From NCBI RefSeq assembly GCF_012726195.1, contig NZ_JAASAF010000008.1, forward strand, positions 187,147-251,146: a stretch of 64,000 nucleotides of DNA. The letters run 5' to 3'. The DNA is from Rhodococcus sp. HNM0563. GTDB taxonomy: Bacteria > Actinomycetota > Actinomycetes > Mycobacteriales > Mycobacteriaceae. Every line of letters starts with the position of its first letter. Position 1 is the stretch's first letter. Below, in pieces: positions 34,382 through 44,528 of this stretch. Made by a program: the position numbers and the translations under genes. The notes beneath the pieces are model-generated. The model was not told where the DNA came from. It saw only the letters and a list, made by a program, of their open reading frames with translations, and ran no database searches.

Positions 34382-36170
34382 GTACTCGACCCCCGCCCAG
34401 TTCACTGTTGCGGACAACGATTCCGTGGTCCACACGGTATTCATCCAAGCGGAGAAGACCCCGCACCGCGTGATGTACTCGCGCCCGCTCGGTGACGAGT
34501 GGGTCGCGGTCACCGCATCGCAGTTCGCGGAGCAGGTCGCCGGTGTCGCCAAGGGCTTGATCGCCAGAGGAGTGCAACCCGGCGATCGTGTCGCATTGCT
34601 CTCGGCCACTCGGTACGAGTGGTCGCTGTTCGACTACGCGATCTGGGCGGCGGGTGCGGCATCGGTGCCGATCTACGATTCGTCGTCCACCGAGCAGATC
34701 CGCTGGATCCTCGAGGACTCCGGCGCCTGCCTCGCCATCGTCGAGACCGCCGCCCATGAGGCGCTCTTCGTCGGCATGCCCGACACCCTCGGTGAGATCC
34801 ATCGGATCGACGGTGGGGCCGTGGACGCACTCATCGCCGCGGGCGCAGGGATCGACGACGCCGAACTCACCGCTCGCCGCGAGGGGATCCGCGTCGACGA
34901 TCTCGCCTCCCTCGTCTACACCTCCGGCACCACAGGCCGGCCGAAGGGTTGCATCCTCACCCACCGGAACTTCCTCTCGGAGGTTCGCGGAATTCTGACG
35001 GCACCGATCGGTCAGATGGCTGCCAAGCCGGGTAACCGGATCCTGACGTTCCTGCCCCTGGCACACGTGCTGGCGCGGGCAGTGTCGCTTGCATCATTCG
35101 AAGGTGGTGCAGCACAGTCGCACTGGTCTGATTTCGGAACCGTATCGAGCCAGTTCTCCCGGTACTCGCCACACATGATCCTCGGCGTGCCTCGCGTGTT
35201 CGAGAAGGTACGTGACGCCGCGGCCGGTAAGGCGGCAGCAGGCGGAAAGCTCAATGCGGCCATCTTCCAGTTCGCCGAGGACACCGCGATCGCGTACAGC
35301 GAGTCGCTCGACCACGGTGGCCCGAGCCTGTTCTTGAAGGCCAAGCGGACCATGGCCGACAAGCTCGTCTACGGCAAGCTACGTGAGGCCATGGGCGGCG
35401 AGTGTCAGATGGCCATCTCCGGTGGCGGAGCGCTCAGCACCACGCTCGGACACTTCTTCCGCGGCGTCGGCGTGCCGATCTACGAGGGCTACGGCCTGAC
35501 CGAATCGACAGCGGCACACACCGTCAACATGCCTGGATCGCAGAAGATCGGTACGGTGGGTCAGCCCTTGGGTGGCAACAGTGTTCGTATCGCTGAGGAC
35601 GGCGAGATCGAACTTCGCGGAGGAGTCGTATTCAACGGCTACTGGCGCAACGAGAAGGCGACCGAGGACGCGTTCCACGACGGATGGTTTCGTACCGGCG
35701 ACCTCGGCTCGCTCGACGCCGACGGCTACACCACGATCACCGGACGTAAGAAGGACCTCATCGTCACCGCCGGCGGCAAGAACGTCTCTCCGGGTCCGCT
35801 CGAAGACCGGATGCGATCGCACACGCTGGTCTCGCAGGCCGTTGTTCTCGGCGACGGGCGCACGTTCATCTCGGCATTGCTGACGGTCGACCCCGACGTA
35901 TTCGACAACTGGAAGCGGGAGAACGGCAAGCCGGCGGACGCCACTATCGCAGACCTGCGAAACGATCCGTCGCTGCGCGATGCGATGCAGACGATCGTCG
36001 ACGACGCCAACAGCACGGTCTCGCATACGGAGGCCATCAAGAAGTTCGTGATCCTCGATCGCGACCTCACCGAGGAGACCGGTGAGCTGACCCCGACGCT
36101 GAAGATCAAGCGCAATGTGGTCGCCGAGAAGTTCGCCGCCGACATCGAGGGCATCTACGTGAAGCGGTGA
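34374..36170 (+). CDS. fadD15: Long-chain fatty-acyl-CoA ligase, FadD15 type
   Basis: 598 residues from GTG 34374 (GGAG six to seven bases upstream). The N-terminus REYSTPAQFTV matches the pattern of mycobacterial FadD15, which supports this start over ATG 34362. Adenylation motifs are LVYTSGTTGRPKGCILTHRN (about 180-199), YEGYGLTEST (about 370), GWFRTGDLG (about 440) and the C-terminal LKIKRNVV. It activates long-chain fatty acids to CoA esters for beta-oxidation or lipid synthesis at the inner membrane. It is coupled to the MarR-type regulator and converges with malQ, three bases apart. Confidence 0.88.
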   Translation: MREYSTPAQFTVADNDSVVHTVFIQAEKTPHRVMYSRPLGDEWVAVTASQFAEQVAGVAKGLIARGVQPGDRVALLSATRYEWSLFDYAIWAAGAASVPIYDSSSTEQIRWILEDSGACLAIVETAAHEALFVGMPDTLGEIHRIDGGAVDALIAAGAGIDDAELTARREGIRVDDLASLVYTSGTTGRPKGCILTHRNFLSEVRGILTAPIGQMAAKPGNRILTFLPLAHVLARAVSLASFEGGAAQSHWSDFGTVSSQFSRYSPHMILGVPRVFEKVRDAAAGKAAAGGKLNAAIFQFAEDTAIAYSESLDHGGPSLFLKAKRTMADKLVYGKLREAMGGECQMAISGGGALSTTLGHFFRGVGVPIYEGYGLTESTAAHTVNMPGSQKIGTVGQPLGGNSVRIAEDGEIELRGGVVFNGYWRNEKATEDAFHDGWFRTGDLGSLDADGYTTITGRKKDLIVTAGGKNVSPGPLEDRMRSHTLVSQAVVLGDGRTFISALLTVDPDVFDNWKRENGKPADATIADLRNDPSLRDAMQTIVDDANSTVSHTEAIKKFVILDRDLTEETGELTPTLKIKRNVVAEKFAADIEGIYVKR

Positions 36171-36173
36171 AGC

Positions 36174-38288
36174 TCAGCCGGGCTCGGCCGGGGACAACGC
36201 CTCCGCGAGTCGCGCAAAACGCTCATGACCGGTGAGGTCGTCGATGAGGACGGCCTCACCGTCGGCGTCTGCGAGCGGCACACGCCAATTCGGATACTCG
36301 TCGACGGTGCCCGGCTGATTCTGGCTACGGGGTTCACCGACCGCGTCGGCCAGTGACAACGCCAGCATGGCCGACGGACTCGCCGCGACGAGCCGATGCA
36401 GCGCCTCGACCTGGTGCTCGAGACTCTCGCCCTCTACCGGGTCGAGCAGCCCGCGATCGCGGGCGAGACCGAGCACCGCATCGCGTTCGGCTTCCGCGGC
36501 AGCGAACTCGGTCGCCAGGTCGTCTTTCAGTAACCCGAGCTTCGACCGGATCGAAATATGCTCCCCGGCAAGGTATCCGGACGTCGGAGGTAGGTCGTGT
36601 GTGGTGACCGACGTCAGGCACAACCGGCGGTAGCTCTCAGGTGCGCGCGGAGTGTCTCCGTCCTTCTCGAACCACAGGATCGACGTACCCGCGACCCCAC
36701 GCTCAGCGAGATACTCCTGGACCCATCCCTCGAACACACCGAGATCCTCACCGATGACAACCGCATCCGCGCGGTGTGCCTCGAGTACCAGGATGCCGAT
36801 CATCGCCTCGTGGTCGTACCGCACATACGCGCCTTCGCTCGGCGACGATCCTTCCGGCACCCACCATGTGCGGAACAGACCGAGGATGTGGTCGATCCGC
36901 ACACCACCGGCATGTCGCAGCACCGACCGGAGCATCTCGCGGTACGGGCCGTAGCCGAGTTCCTCGAGGCGATCGGGACGCCACGGCGGCTGGTTCCAGT
37001 TCTGTCCGTTCAGGTTGAAGTCGTCGGGTGGGGCGCCCACTGTGACCCCCGCGGCCAGCGCATCGCCCAATGCCCACGCGTCGGCGCCCTCGCGTTTCAC
37101 CCCCACCGCCAGGTCGTGTACGACACCGATGCCCATGCCCGCGGCTCGTGCCGCGATCTGTGCGGCGGCGAGTTGCTCGTCGCACAACCACTGCAACCAG
37201 CGGTGGAAATCGATGCGCTCGGCCAGTACGACGCGTTGGCGTTTCACCCAGGGATCGTCCGGAGCCGTGGCCCGCTCGTCCCAGTGGTGCGGCCCGGCCT
37301 TCTCTGCGAGTGCGCACCACAATGCGAAGTCGTCGAGTGCCCGGCCGCCGTCAGCGCAGAATGCTGCGTAACGAGCCTGACGGGCAGGACCCCGGGGCAC
37401 ACTGTGGATCCGCTCGAGCACCTTCAGTTTGGCGCGGAACACCGGATTCCGCTTCAGCCGTGCACCTTTCCGGTTCGCTTTCGCGCAGTCCCGTGCGCTC
37501 TCGTCGAGCAGTCTGCGCTGTTTGCGCGAAAGATAGGCGGCCTCGGGAATGTCCTCGACCCGCAGATAGAGGGGGTCCACGAACCGCCGTGAGGACGGAA
37601 GGTACGGAGACGGCTCGTGTGGGGGCCGCGGCTCGGCGGCGTGGACGGGATTGATCAACACGAAGTCGCCGCCATGGCCCGCGGTCACTGCTGTGAGATC
37701 GGCAAGATCGGCGAAGTCGCCTATACCCCAAGACCGGCTCGACCGGACCGAATACAGTTGTGCGGCCAAACCCCACTGTCGGGAGCGCAGCACGCGGTCT
37801 GCCGTGGACAGTCGCGCCGGCGTCACCACGAGCGTCGCGGTCGCTTCGATGTCGTTGCTGCGCGCATGGATCGTGTGCCAGCCCAGTGGTAGCGCAGGCA
37901 CCGTGAAGGTGGCCCGGCCGACGAGCCGTCCGTCGACCATCCTCGGTTCGACCCACACGTCGAGCTGCTCGGCGTCGACGTCGGAGCCGTCCTCGGCCAC
38001 TACCCACACCGAGACCGGATCTCCGTGCGGCACGTGTACGGCAAAAGGACGCCTATCGCCTTCGGCGACAACCAGCGACAGCGGCAGCATCTGCCGCCAC
38101 GGTGCGTTCGGGACATCCGCGAGGGATTTGTCGATCTCGGCGTCCGAACCGGCGGGCACGTCGAGCGCTGCCAGGATCGAGCGCAGCGTCCGATCGGGGA
38201 CATGATGTTCGAGGGTGTCCCATCCACGGTAGGTGCAGGACACCCCGTGGTACCCGGCGAGTTCGCGAAGCTTGTCCGACGACGTCAC
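36174..38288 (-). CDS. malQ: 4-alpha-glucanotransferase (amylomaltase)
   Basis: 704 residues from GTG 38288, the length of mycobacterial/rhodococcal MalQ. After an N-terminal beta domain (about 60-150) comes the GH77 barrel: [14 protein letters not shown] (about 182-195), [18 protein letters not shown] with the catalytic Asp (about 440), VVIGEDLGV with the catalytic Glu (about 495), and [13 protein letters not shown] (about 548). It transfers alpha-1,4-glucan segments between maltodextrins and supports glycogen and maltose use. It is monocistronic and convergent with fadD15. Confidence 0.92.
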   Translation of the reverse strand: MTSSDKLRELAGYHGVSCTYRGWDTLEHHVPDRTLRSILAALDVPAGSDAEIDKSLADVPNAPWRQMLPLSLVVAEGDRRPFAVHVPHGDPVSVWVVAEDGSDVDAEQLDVWVEPRMVDGRLVGRATFTVPALPLGWHTIHARSNDIEATATLVVTPARLSTADRVLRSRQWGLAAQLYSVRSSRSWGIGDFADLADLTAVTAGHGGDFVLINPVHAAEPRPPHEPSPYLPSSRRFVDPLYLRVEDIPEAAYLSRKQRRLLDESARDCAKANRKGARLKRNPVFRAKLKVLERIHSVPRGPARQARYAAFCADGGRALDDFALWCALAEKAGPHHWDERATAPDDPWVKRQRVVLAERIDFHRWLQWLCDEQLAAAQIAARAAGMGIGVVHDLAVGVKREGADAWALGDALAAGVTVGAPPDDFNLNGQNWNQPPWRPDRLEELGYGPYREMLRSVLRHAGGVRIDHILGLFRTWWVPEGSSPSEGAYVRYDHEAMIGILVLEAHRADAVVIGEDLGVFEGWVQEYLAERGVAGTSILWFEKDGDTPRAPESYRRLCLTSVTTHDLPPTSGYLAGEHISIRSKLGLLKDDLATEFAAAEAERDAVLGLARDRGLLDPVEGESLEHQVEALHRLVAASPSAMLALSLADAVGEPRSQNQPGTVDEYPNWRVPLADADGEAVLIDDLTGHERFARLAEALSPAEPG

Positions 38289-38345
38289 GCTCTGGAATCA
38301 TGCCAGGAAACGCCCGTGGTGGCACTACCACGAACGAGAGACCAC

Positions 38346-38861
38346 ATGACAATCATCGACGTCGTCGAAGGTGATATCACCACGATTGCGGTCGACGCCA
38401 TCGTCAACGCCGCCAACTCGTCGCTGCTCGGTGGAGGCGGAGTCGACGGCGCGATCCACCGCGCGGGCGGGCCGGAGATCCTCACCGAATGTCGCGCGCT
38501 GCGCGACACCACACTGCCCGACGGCCTTCCCGCGGGCGACGCGGTGGCCACCACAGCAGGACGACTGCCTGCTCGGTGGGTGATCCATACCGTCGGTCCC
38601 GTGTACGCACGTGACGACGACCGGTCGCTGATTCTCCGCTCCGCCTATCGCCGGTCACTGATGGTCGCGGACGAGCTCGGTGCGGCGACCGTGGCTTTTC
38701 CGCTGATCTCTGCCGGCGTCTACGGATGGCCGGTGGAGGACGCCGCCGCGCAGGCGGTCTCGGCGATTCGCGCCACTACGACGGCGGCTGCCACGGTCAC
38801 CCTCGTCGGATACACGAGCGCCGTCGCTGACGTGCTGCGACGGGCAGTAGCGGGACGCTAG
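38346..38861 (+). CDS. Macrodomain protein (ADP-ribose binding/hydrolase, YmdB type)
   Basis: 171 residues, a single macrodomain. It has the phosphate-binding [23 protein letters not shown] at about residues 20-42, with the Asn and Asp used by O-acetyl-ADP-ribose deacetylases, and the second loop [12 protein letters not shown] at about 118-129. Relatives hydrolyse O-acetyl-ADP-ribose or remove ADP-ribose from proteins. The SIR2 protein that would generate O-acetyl-ADP-ribose is about 15 kb away, so linkage is weak. The ATG is at 38346; no strong ribosome-binding site is visible. It converges with the TY-Chap gene by a 4-base overlap. Confidence 0.88.
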   Translation: MTIIDVVEGDITTIAVDAIVNAANSSLLGGGGVDGAIHRAGGPEILTECRALRDTTLPDGLPAGDAVATTAGRLPARWVIHTVGPVYARDDDRSLILRSAYRRSLMVADELGAATVAFPLISAGVYGWPVEDAAAQAVSAIRATTTAAATVTLVGYTSAVADVLRRAVAGR

Positions 38862-40270
38862 TCGCCGAATCCGTCGAAGAGCGTCGGCTCGTCCGGATTG
38901 TCGAACAGCGGCGGCTGGTCGGTGCTCGGCTTCGCCGGCGGGCGCCGGTGGTTCGGGATCTCCGTGGGCAGGTCGAGGTAGCTGAGGGCTGCGGCCAGCG
39001 ACCAGCTCGTCAGCTTCCACTCGAGGGCCTTTGCGTCGGCAGCGGCGACACCGTCGTCGTCGCCCATGAAGGCACGGTTGAGGGATTCGCTGGTCCAGCC
39101 CACGTGCTGCTCGGTGCTGAGTTCGAGGAACTGCTGCAGCCGGGAGGCCTCCCGGTTTCCGATCGCCGCGACCGTCTCGACCGGTATATCGGAGCGCCCG
39201 TGGATGTGATGATCACGAAGTTCGAGCAGTGCCGCCGGAAGATCGTCTTCGAGGCGGGGTTCCCACAGGTCGTCCTCGAACAGATTGCGCTCGTCGGAGG
39301 ATTCGAAATCCGGGGCCTCGAAATAATGATCGTGACCGTGACCGCGCATCGGAAGGCCGCCGATATGCGCTGCGAAGTCGTGGTCGACGCCCTCGAGGAA
39401 GCCGGACATGCGATCGAGAGCGGACACCAGATGTTCCGGCACGAAGGGCGACGCAGGCAGGTGGTTGACGACGGCGACGCGATCGTCGATGAGCACGAAC
39501 TTCAGTTGCGGCCATTGCCGATTGAGATCGGACACCACCTCCATCGCGCGTGTGCGACCACTGATCGAATGCACGATCGGCGCAAGGAGATCCACCGTTG
39601 CTGCGCCCGCACCGACCCCGACGAACACGAGGACGTCGGCGAGACGCAGCACGAGGTCGCCGTCTTCGTCCCATGTGGGGGTGTCGCCGACCCGGTCGCC
39701 CACGGTGTCCTCGATGAGTTCTCGCAGGTGCTCCTCGCCGAGGGGATGGACAGGGCCTCGCATCGGCACTTTGGGAGAGACCTCGGCGACCGGTGCCGGA
39801 GTTTCCAACTCGTGGCTGCCGGCGGTCCCGAAGGATTCCGCACGTAGGAACAGAGGATGCGGAACGCCCCATACCTCGCGCAACACGCGCACCGCGACCT
39901 CGGCGAGCCGATCGGCCCACGACGAGGGGAGGTCCATCCAGAACGCGGGCGAGCCGCCGTCCTCCGGTGCGTCGGGATCACGCGACGGTGTCTGCCATCC
40001 CAAATCCAACAGCAGCGCCTCGTCGTGCGGCGACAGATGACGATCCTCGGTCAGATGGAGATTCGACGGTACTTCGCAGCGCACCTGCTGATCACCCCAT
40101 GCGTAGAACTGCACGCACGGCCCGGCCGGTCCTCCGGCCTCCTCTGCCAGTGGCTCGAGCACGAGTCCGCCTCCATCGCGCATGGCTGCGACGTGGTCGG
40201 CGAGGTCCCCCCGGAACTCGCGCCAGGCCCGGTCGACGTCGCGGTCGAATCCGCTTTCCGGTTCGTCCAT
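38858..40270 (-). CDS. TY-Chap/YbjN-type protein of unknown function
   Basis: 470 residues from ATG 40270 (GGAAGGGGG upstream). The N-terminal ~140 residues ([18 protein letters not shown], then [16 protein letters not shown] and DLGWQTP) resemble the actinobacterial TY-Chap N-terminal domain. Residues ~175-300 form a YbjN-like, type III secretion chaperone-like fold ([21 protein letters not shown], then [20 protein letters not shown]). A helical C-terminal domain and an acidic tail ([12 protein letters not shown]) follow. There is no signal peptide or catalytic motif. Such multi-domain proteins are common in Rhodococcus and Mycobacterium, possibly as chaperones or adaptors; function is unknown. 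Confidence 0.55.
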   Translation of the reverse strand: MDEPESGFDRDVDRAWREFRGDLADHVAAMRDGGGLVLEPLAEEAGGPAGPCVQFYAWGDQQVRCEVPSNLHLTEDRHLSPHDEALLLDLGWQTPSRDPDAPEDGGSPAFWMDLPSSWADRLAEVAVRVLREVWGVPHPLFLRAESFGTAGSHELETPAPVAEVSPKVPMRGPVHPLGEEHLRELIEDTVGDRVGDTPTWDEDGDLVLRLADVLVFVGVGAGAATVDLLAPIVHSISGRTRAMEVVSDLNRQWPQLKFVLIDDRVAVVNHLPASPFVPEHLVSALDRMSGFLEGVDHDFAAHIGGLPMRGHGHDHYFEAPDFESSDERNLFEDDLWEPRLEDDLPAALLELRDHHIHGRSDIPVETVAAIGNREASRLQQFLELSTEQHVGWTSESLNRAFMGDDDGVAAADAKALEWKLTSWSLAAALSYLDLPTEIPNHRRPPAKPSTDQPPLFDNPDEPTLFDGFGD

Positions 40271-40385
40271 GAACCTGCCCCCTTCCTTCCCGACATTGAC
40301 CCGTGTCGTGAACACTAGTCGGACCCACCGACACCGTGCCCGCCGGTGAGCGCGCCCACGCAGCGCCAGGCGCATACTGGCACCT

Positions 40386-40979
40386 GTGCCGAACAGCGCG
40401 CAGTCATCCGATGCAGCCGGGACCGGCAAGGCGGCGCAACTACGCGCACTCACGTGGCGGGCATTGCTTCGCACCGTGACGACGCTCGTGGTGGCGGGCA
40501 CCGCCTACTTCACGCTTCCCTTCTCGGGACTCGACGACCTTCCCACACTGCTCCTGCTCGTATTCGGATCAGTAGTGGTGTGCGCGGTCTGCGGCTGGCA
40601 GGTGTGGTCGGTGCTGCGGTCGCCGCATCCGATGGTCCAGGCCATGGAGGGGATCGCCGCGACCGTCACCGTCTACATCCTCGGCTTCGCGTCGCTGTAC
40701 GCGGTGATCTCGCAGGTCGAGCCGGAAGGATTCACGGAGGTCCTCACCCGGATGGGTGCTCTGTACTTCAGTCTCACAGTGTTCGCGACCGTCGGATTCG
40801 GGGACATCGCCGCGGTCACCGACGGAACGAGGGCGGTGGTCTCGGCGCAGATCGTGGGCAATCTGGTCTTTCTTGCCCTGGTGGTGCGGTTGTTCACGTT
40901 CGCGGCAAAGCAGCGGCGTCGCCAGGCAGGTCAGGAGCCTCTCGCAGGTCAGGGGCCTCTCGACGAGGAGGATCCGTGA
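40386..40979 (+). CDS. Two-helix potassium channel (KcsA-like)
   Basis: 197 residues from GTG 40386. Hydrophobic segments lie at about 28-45, 55-78 and 84-105. A pore region follows with the selectivity filter TVGFGD (about 137-142), then a final membrane helix (VVSAQIVGNLVFLALVVRLF). The filter identifies a K+-selective channel of the Ion_trans_2 family. The cytoplasmic tail is basic (AAKQRRRQ) and then contains a duplicated GQEPLA/GQGPLD segment. CATACT (40373-40378) lies eight bases before the GTG, so it may be leaderless. Gating cannot be inferred. Confidence 0.85.
   Translation: MPNSAQSSDAAGTGKAAQLRALTWRALLRTVTTLVVAGTAYFTLPFSGLDDLPTLLLLVFGSVVVCAVCGWQVWSVLRSPHPMVQAMEGIAATVTVYILGFASLYAVISQVEPEGFTEVLTRMGALYFSLTVFATVGFGDIAAVTDGTRAVVSAQIVGNLVFLALVVRLFTFAAKQRRRQAGQEPLAGQGPLDEEDP
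40926..40961 (+). repeat. 18-base tandem duplication in the K+ channel tail
   Basis: Two adjacent 18-base copies (40926-40943 and 40944-40961) differ at one base and encode duplicated six-residue segments near the C-terminus of the channel. The duplication keeps the frame. Confidence 0.8.
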
Positions 40980-40994
40980 ACCGAGAGACGGTGA

Positions 40995-41043
40995 ATGCCG
41001 AACGTCCCCACAACCGGACAGTCGGTGTGGGGACGTTCGGCAT
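40995..41043. terminator. Bidirectional terminator hairpin
   Basis: ATGCCGAACGTCCCCAC (40995-41011) pairs perfectly with 41027-41043, a 17-base stem with a 15-base loop. It lies between the convergent K+ channel and lectin-LysM genes. Confidence 0.75.
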
Positions 41044-41059
41044 CAACGGCCTGCGGTCG

Positions 41060-41623
41060 TCAGGGGATGGTGAGCACCTGGCCGGGCTGGATCAGGTCCG
41101 GGTTGGAGACGCCGCTCGCATCGGCGATGCGCTGGTACTGGTTGCCGTCGCCGTAGAAACGCTCGGCGATTGCCCAGAGAGTGTCGCCGGAGGCGACAGT
41201 GTGGGTGCGGGCGGCCGGGGCCGCGGCAGGAGCGGGCTCGGCCGGTGCGGGAGCCACGTGGGCCGGCTCGGCAACGGGCTCTGCAGCCTTCGGAGCAACA
41301 CTGTTGCTTGCCCAGACCGGCTTGTCTCCCGCGTACAGCACGACATTGCGGTCGTCCTGCACCGTCAGCCGCACACCTGAATTACCGCTCGTCTCCGACG
41401 CCCACACGGGGGAGTTGTCATCCTTGTACAGGACGAAGTTGCCGTCCTCCTGTACATTCGCGCGCACCGCGCCGGAGCCGTCGGTTCCCGTCGCCCACAC
41501 GGCCTTGCCGCCCTCGGACAGGACCAGGTTGCCGTCCCGCTGGAGCACGAGAGTGTATTTGCCGTTGTCGGACTTCAGTTCCTGGCCCACACCGAGGCTT
41601 TGGCCGGAATTGAGAGAGCTCAC
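41060..41623 (-). CDS. Bulb-type mannose-binding lectin with C-terminal LysM domain
   Basis: 187 residues from GTG 41623 (GAAGGGG upstream). A B-lectin beta-prism fills about residues 8-108. It shows three copies of the sugar-binding pattern QxDxNxVxY in variant form (LQRDGNLVLS, VQEDGNFVLY, VQDDRNVVLY), each followed by a W-A segment. A linker rich in Ala/Pro/Glu (about 110-137) leads to one LysM domain (HTVASGDTLWAIAERFYGDG, to LIQPGQVLTIP), which usually binds peptidoglycan. There is no signal peptide or membrane helix, so how it reaches the cell wall is unclear. Possible roles are glycan binding in the envelope or a non-classically released bacteriocin-like lectin; both are speculative. 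Confidence 0.82.
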   Translation of the reverse strand: MSSLNSGQSLGVGQELKSDNGKYTLVLQRDGNLVLSEGGKAVWATGTDGSGAVRANVQEDGNFVLYKDDNSPVWASETSGNSGVRLTVQDDRNVVLYAGDKPVWASNSVAPKAAEPVAEPAHVAPAPAEPAPAAAPAARTHTVASGDTLWAIAERFYGDGNQYQRIADASGVSNPDLIQPGQVLTIP

Positions 41624-41748
41624 GCTGACCCCTTCGATCGATACATGATGATTCGGGCAACCGGCTCGAACCGGGCGCCGTGACGCACAGTACCGCCCAC
41701 CCGACTCCTAGCTGTGGATGCCGTAGAGGGGTCCTGCTGTTCGCTGGA

Positions 41749-42744
41749 TCACACCGTGTCGAGCGAGCGCACGAACATTCCGATCTCGACGATCGCGCGA
41801 CTGCCCTCGGGAACCAGTGACGCGGCAGCCTGGAACACGTGCGCCTGCTTCTCCCACACCTGCAGTTGCGTCGGCACACCTGCCGAGGCGAGACGGTAGG
41901 CCATCGTCTCGGCGTCGACGAACGTCATCTCCTCGGATCCGGTCTGGAGCAGCGCAGGCGGCATGCCGGTCAGGTCGAGATCCACGGGAGAAGGCACGGG
42001 CGCGTAGCGGTCATCGATCTGTTCGGCCCTCTCGATCAGGGTGGACAATGCCGGCACCGCCCGGCGCGGGAACAGCGCGCACTTCCGGGCATTCGGATGG
42101 TCGAGCTTGGGGCGGTGATCGAGGTCGGTCAGCGGCGAGATCGCGACGGTGCCCGCGGCTCGACCCAGCCCCAGCCGCAGTGCTTCGTGAGCCACGGAGA
42201 AAGCGAGAAATCCGCCCGCGGAATCGCCTGCGATGACGATCCGATCGATCGGGTAGCCATGGGCGATGAGCCAGCGGAGTCCGGACAGGCCGTCGTCGAC
42301 CGCATGTCGGATCGGGTGACGTGGCAGCATCCGGTAGGCCACCGACAGGGCCGGGGCGCCTGCTGCCGCCGAGATGCGCGACACCAGTTGGCGGTGGGTG
42401 GTCAGCCCGCAGCACAGAAACGCTCCGCCGTGCAGGTACAGGATTGCGGTGCGGCCGCCGGCGCCGGGGGCACGGACGAACTCGGCGGGGCAGGTATCCA
42501 ACGTCATGCGGTGATACTCGGTCCCAGGTGCCGGGAGCAGGGGGAACGCTGCGCGGTCGACCAGACCCGTGGGCCACGGAAGGGACGGCGTGAGCGCCCA
42601 CGCGTCGAGGAGTGGTCGCACCGTGTGGCGCAAGGAGATGCTCAGGGCGCGCGAGGCGATGCTGACGCCGCCGTATTCCTCGATCTGCGGGGTGGAGCGT
42701 GCACGGACAGGCGCGACGAGGGGGGCGGACAATGCGCTGCTCAT
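41749..42744 (-). CDS. Alpha/beta-hydrolase esterase (hormone-sensitive-lipase family)
   Basis: 331 residues. The oxyanion-hole motif is YLHGGAF (about residues 103-109), the nucleophile elbow is GDSAGG (about 172-177), the Asp candidate lies in MTFVDAETMAY, and the His in KQAHVFQ (about 304). These define the family IV/HSL esterases, which hydrolyse short- to medium-chain esters. There is no signal peptide, so it is probably cytoplasmic. It stands alone, 189 bases from the thiamine transporter operon, which ends before it in the opposite reading order. Substrate unknown. Confidence 0.87.
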   Translation of the reverse strand: MSSALSAPLVAPVRARSTPQIEEYGGVSIASRALSISLRHTVRPLLDAWALTPSLPWPTGLVDRAAFPLLPAPGTEYHRMTLDTCPAEFVRAPGAGGRTAILYLHGGAFLCCGLTTHRQLVSRISAAAGAPALSVAYRMLPRHPIRHAVDDGLSGLRWLIAHGYPIDRIVIAGDSAGGFLAFSVAHEALRLGLGRAAGTVAISPLTDLDHRPKLDHPNARKCALFPRRAVPALSTLIERAEQIDDRYAPVPSPVDLDLTGMPPALLQTGSEEMTFVDAETMAYRLASAGVPTQLQVWEKQAHVFQAAASLVPEGSRAIVEIGMFVRSLDTV

Positions 42745-42933
42745 CTCGTCGCCTCCTCGCCACTCGCCGCAACACCGGACGGGTGTTCGAACTACGGATC
42801 ATTCAAGCTACGCCCGAGGTGTGGTGCAGGTGGGCCTCGTAATCCGATAGATACGACGTGGCACGCCAGCTGCAGGTGGGGTGGCATCCTGTTACCGATT
42901 CGATATTGCGGGTTGTCCGAACAGCGCGAGCGA

Positions 42934-43683
42934 TCAAAGCATGTCGGATCGTGAGTGCAGGACCGACACGAGTTCACGTTCGATCGCCACGAATTCGGGG
43001 TCGGCCAGCAACTCCAACGACCGTGGTCGCGGTAGCCCGACCCGGACTTCGTGCAGGATCCGTGCAGGTCGCGGCGAAAGGACCAGGACGCGGTCGGACA
43101 GCAGGACGGCCTCACGTACGTCGTGCGTGATCATCAGGACGGTCCACCGGTCGCGCAGCCACACCGACTGCAGCCACAACTGCATGTCGGTGCGGGTGAG
43201 TGAGTCGAGAGCGCCGAACGGTTCGTCGAGCAACAGAATCTCGCGTTGTTGGATCACTGTTCGCGCCAACGCTGCACGCTGACGCATCCCGCCGGACAGT
43301 TGCGACGGACGAGCCTCCTCGAACCCGGCGAGTCCGAACGTGGGGAACAGTGTCCGCGCCCGCGCGCGTGCCTCCCGACGTGGCACGCCCTGAACTTCGA
43401 GGGCGAGCGCGCAGTTGTCGAGGACTGTGCGCCATGGGAACAGGAGATCCTTCTGGGGCATCAGTGCAGCGCACCCCGGGGACGCAGGAGCGCCGCCGAC
43501 CGTGACGGTCCCCTCGTCGGGCGTGTCGAGTCCCGCGACCAGACCGAACAGCGTGGACTTCCCCGACCCGCTCGGACCGATGACCGATACGAATTCCCCT
43601 GGGGACACGTCGAACCCGACGTCGTCGAGCACGTGGTTGCCGTCGAACGACCGGTGGACGCCGGAGAGGGTGACGGCACTCAT
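42934..43683 (-). CDS. thiZ: ThiZ-type ATPase of a thiamine-precursor ABC importer
   Basis: 249 residues. Walker A is GPSGSGKS (about 36-43), Q-loop MPQKDLLFPW, signature LSGGMRQRAALARTV (about 127-141), Walker B ILLLDEPFGALD (about 147-158) and the switch His in MITHDVREA. It belongs to the nitrate/sulfonate/taurine/pyrimidine importer ATPase group. It is the last gene of the TPP-riboswitch operon and overlaps the permease gene by 4 bases. Specificity for a pyrimidine precursor is inferred from ThiY and TenA in the same operon. Confidence 0.87.
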   Translation of the reverse strand: MSAVTLSGVHRSFDGNHVLDDVGFDVSPGEFVSVIGPSGSGKSTLFGLVAGLDTPDEGTVTVGGAPASPGCAALMPQKDLLFPWRTVLDNCALALEVQGVPRREARARARTLFPTFGLAGFEEARPSQLSGGMRQRAALARTVIQQREILLLDEPFGALDSLTRTDMQLWLQSVWLRDRWTVLMITHDVREAVLLSDRVLVLSPRPARILHEVRVGLPRPRSLELLADPEFVAIERELVSVLHSRSDML

Positions 43684-44528
43684 GCGTGGCTCCCTGTTGC
43701 TCGATTCTCTGTGCCGAGGGCCCACGGTGCGATCAAGCGCTGTGCCACGTACGTGAGCAGGTACAACACCAATGACACTGTCGCGGTGACCAGTACCGCG
43801 GCGAGCACCAGATCGGTGCGGAACGAATTCTTCTGGATGGCCATGTAGATGCCGAGCCCCGATGTGGCGCCGACGTACTCCGCGAACACCGCGCCCACCA
43901 CGGCGTAGGTGATGCCGATGCGCAGCGAGGTGAAGAACCGAGGGAGCGCCGAGGGAAGACGCACGTACCGGAACTCTTGCCAGCGAGTGGCTCCCATACT
44001 GCGCAGAAGTGCCCCGGCCTCGCGATCGGTCGCGGCAAATCCCTCGATCAGGCCGATCGCCATCGGAAAGAAGGTGGCCAGCGCGATCACCAGAATCTTC
44101 GGCAGGAGACCGAATCCGAACCAGATGATCATGAGCGGGGCAATTGCGATGATCGGCAGTGTCTGCGAGGCGACGAACAGCGGCACGAATGCTCGCCGTA
44201 GGAACGGCGAGAAATCGACCGCGACTGCCAGTAGCCACGCCACGGTCAGCGACACCACGAAACCGACGAGTGTGACCTGCAGTGTCGCAGCGGCGTGCTC
44301 GGCTATGGCGATGCGATGTGCCCACCCCTGCTGCAACACGCGCGTGGGGGACGGCAGCACTTGCGGGCGGATTCCGCTGACCATCACATAGAGCTGCCAT
44401 GTCGCGACGAGTACCACCGCGACGACCATCGCAGGAAGTACACGATCGATGCGGCGTCGGAGCGGGGAGTTCCGGCCTGTCGTGACCCGGATCTCGGCCC
44501 CCGCGGGCTCAGTGCGTTTGGTAGTCAT
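43680..44528 (-). CDS. thiX: ThiX-type permease of a thiamine-precursor ABC importer
   Basis: 282 residues with about six membrane helices. It carries the BPD-transporter inner-membrane-component pattern, with the EAA-like loop DREAGALLRSMGATRWQEFRYVRLPSALP at about residues 170-198 that contacts the ATPase. The N-terminal ~30 residues are charged and cytoplasmic. It overlaps thiY by 20 bases and thiZ by 4. It should form the membrane channel for the pyrimidine delivered by ThiY. Confidence 0.87.
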   Translation of the reverse strand: MTTKRTEPAGAEIRVTTGRNSPLRRRIDRVLPAMVVAVVLVATWQLYVMVSGIRPQVLPSPTRVLQQGWAHRIAIAEHAAATLQVTLVGFVVSLTVAWLLAVAVDFSPFLRRAFVPLFVASQTLPIIAIAPLMIIWFGFGLLPKILVIALATFFPMAIGLIEGFAATDREAGALLRSMGATRWQEFRYVRLPSALPRFFTSLRIGITYAVVGAVFAEYVGATSGLGIYMAIQKNSFRTDLVLAAVLVTATVSLVLYLLTYVAQRLIAPWALGTENRATGSHA

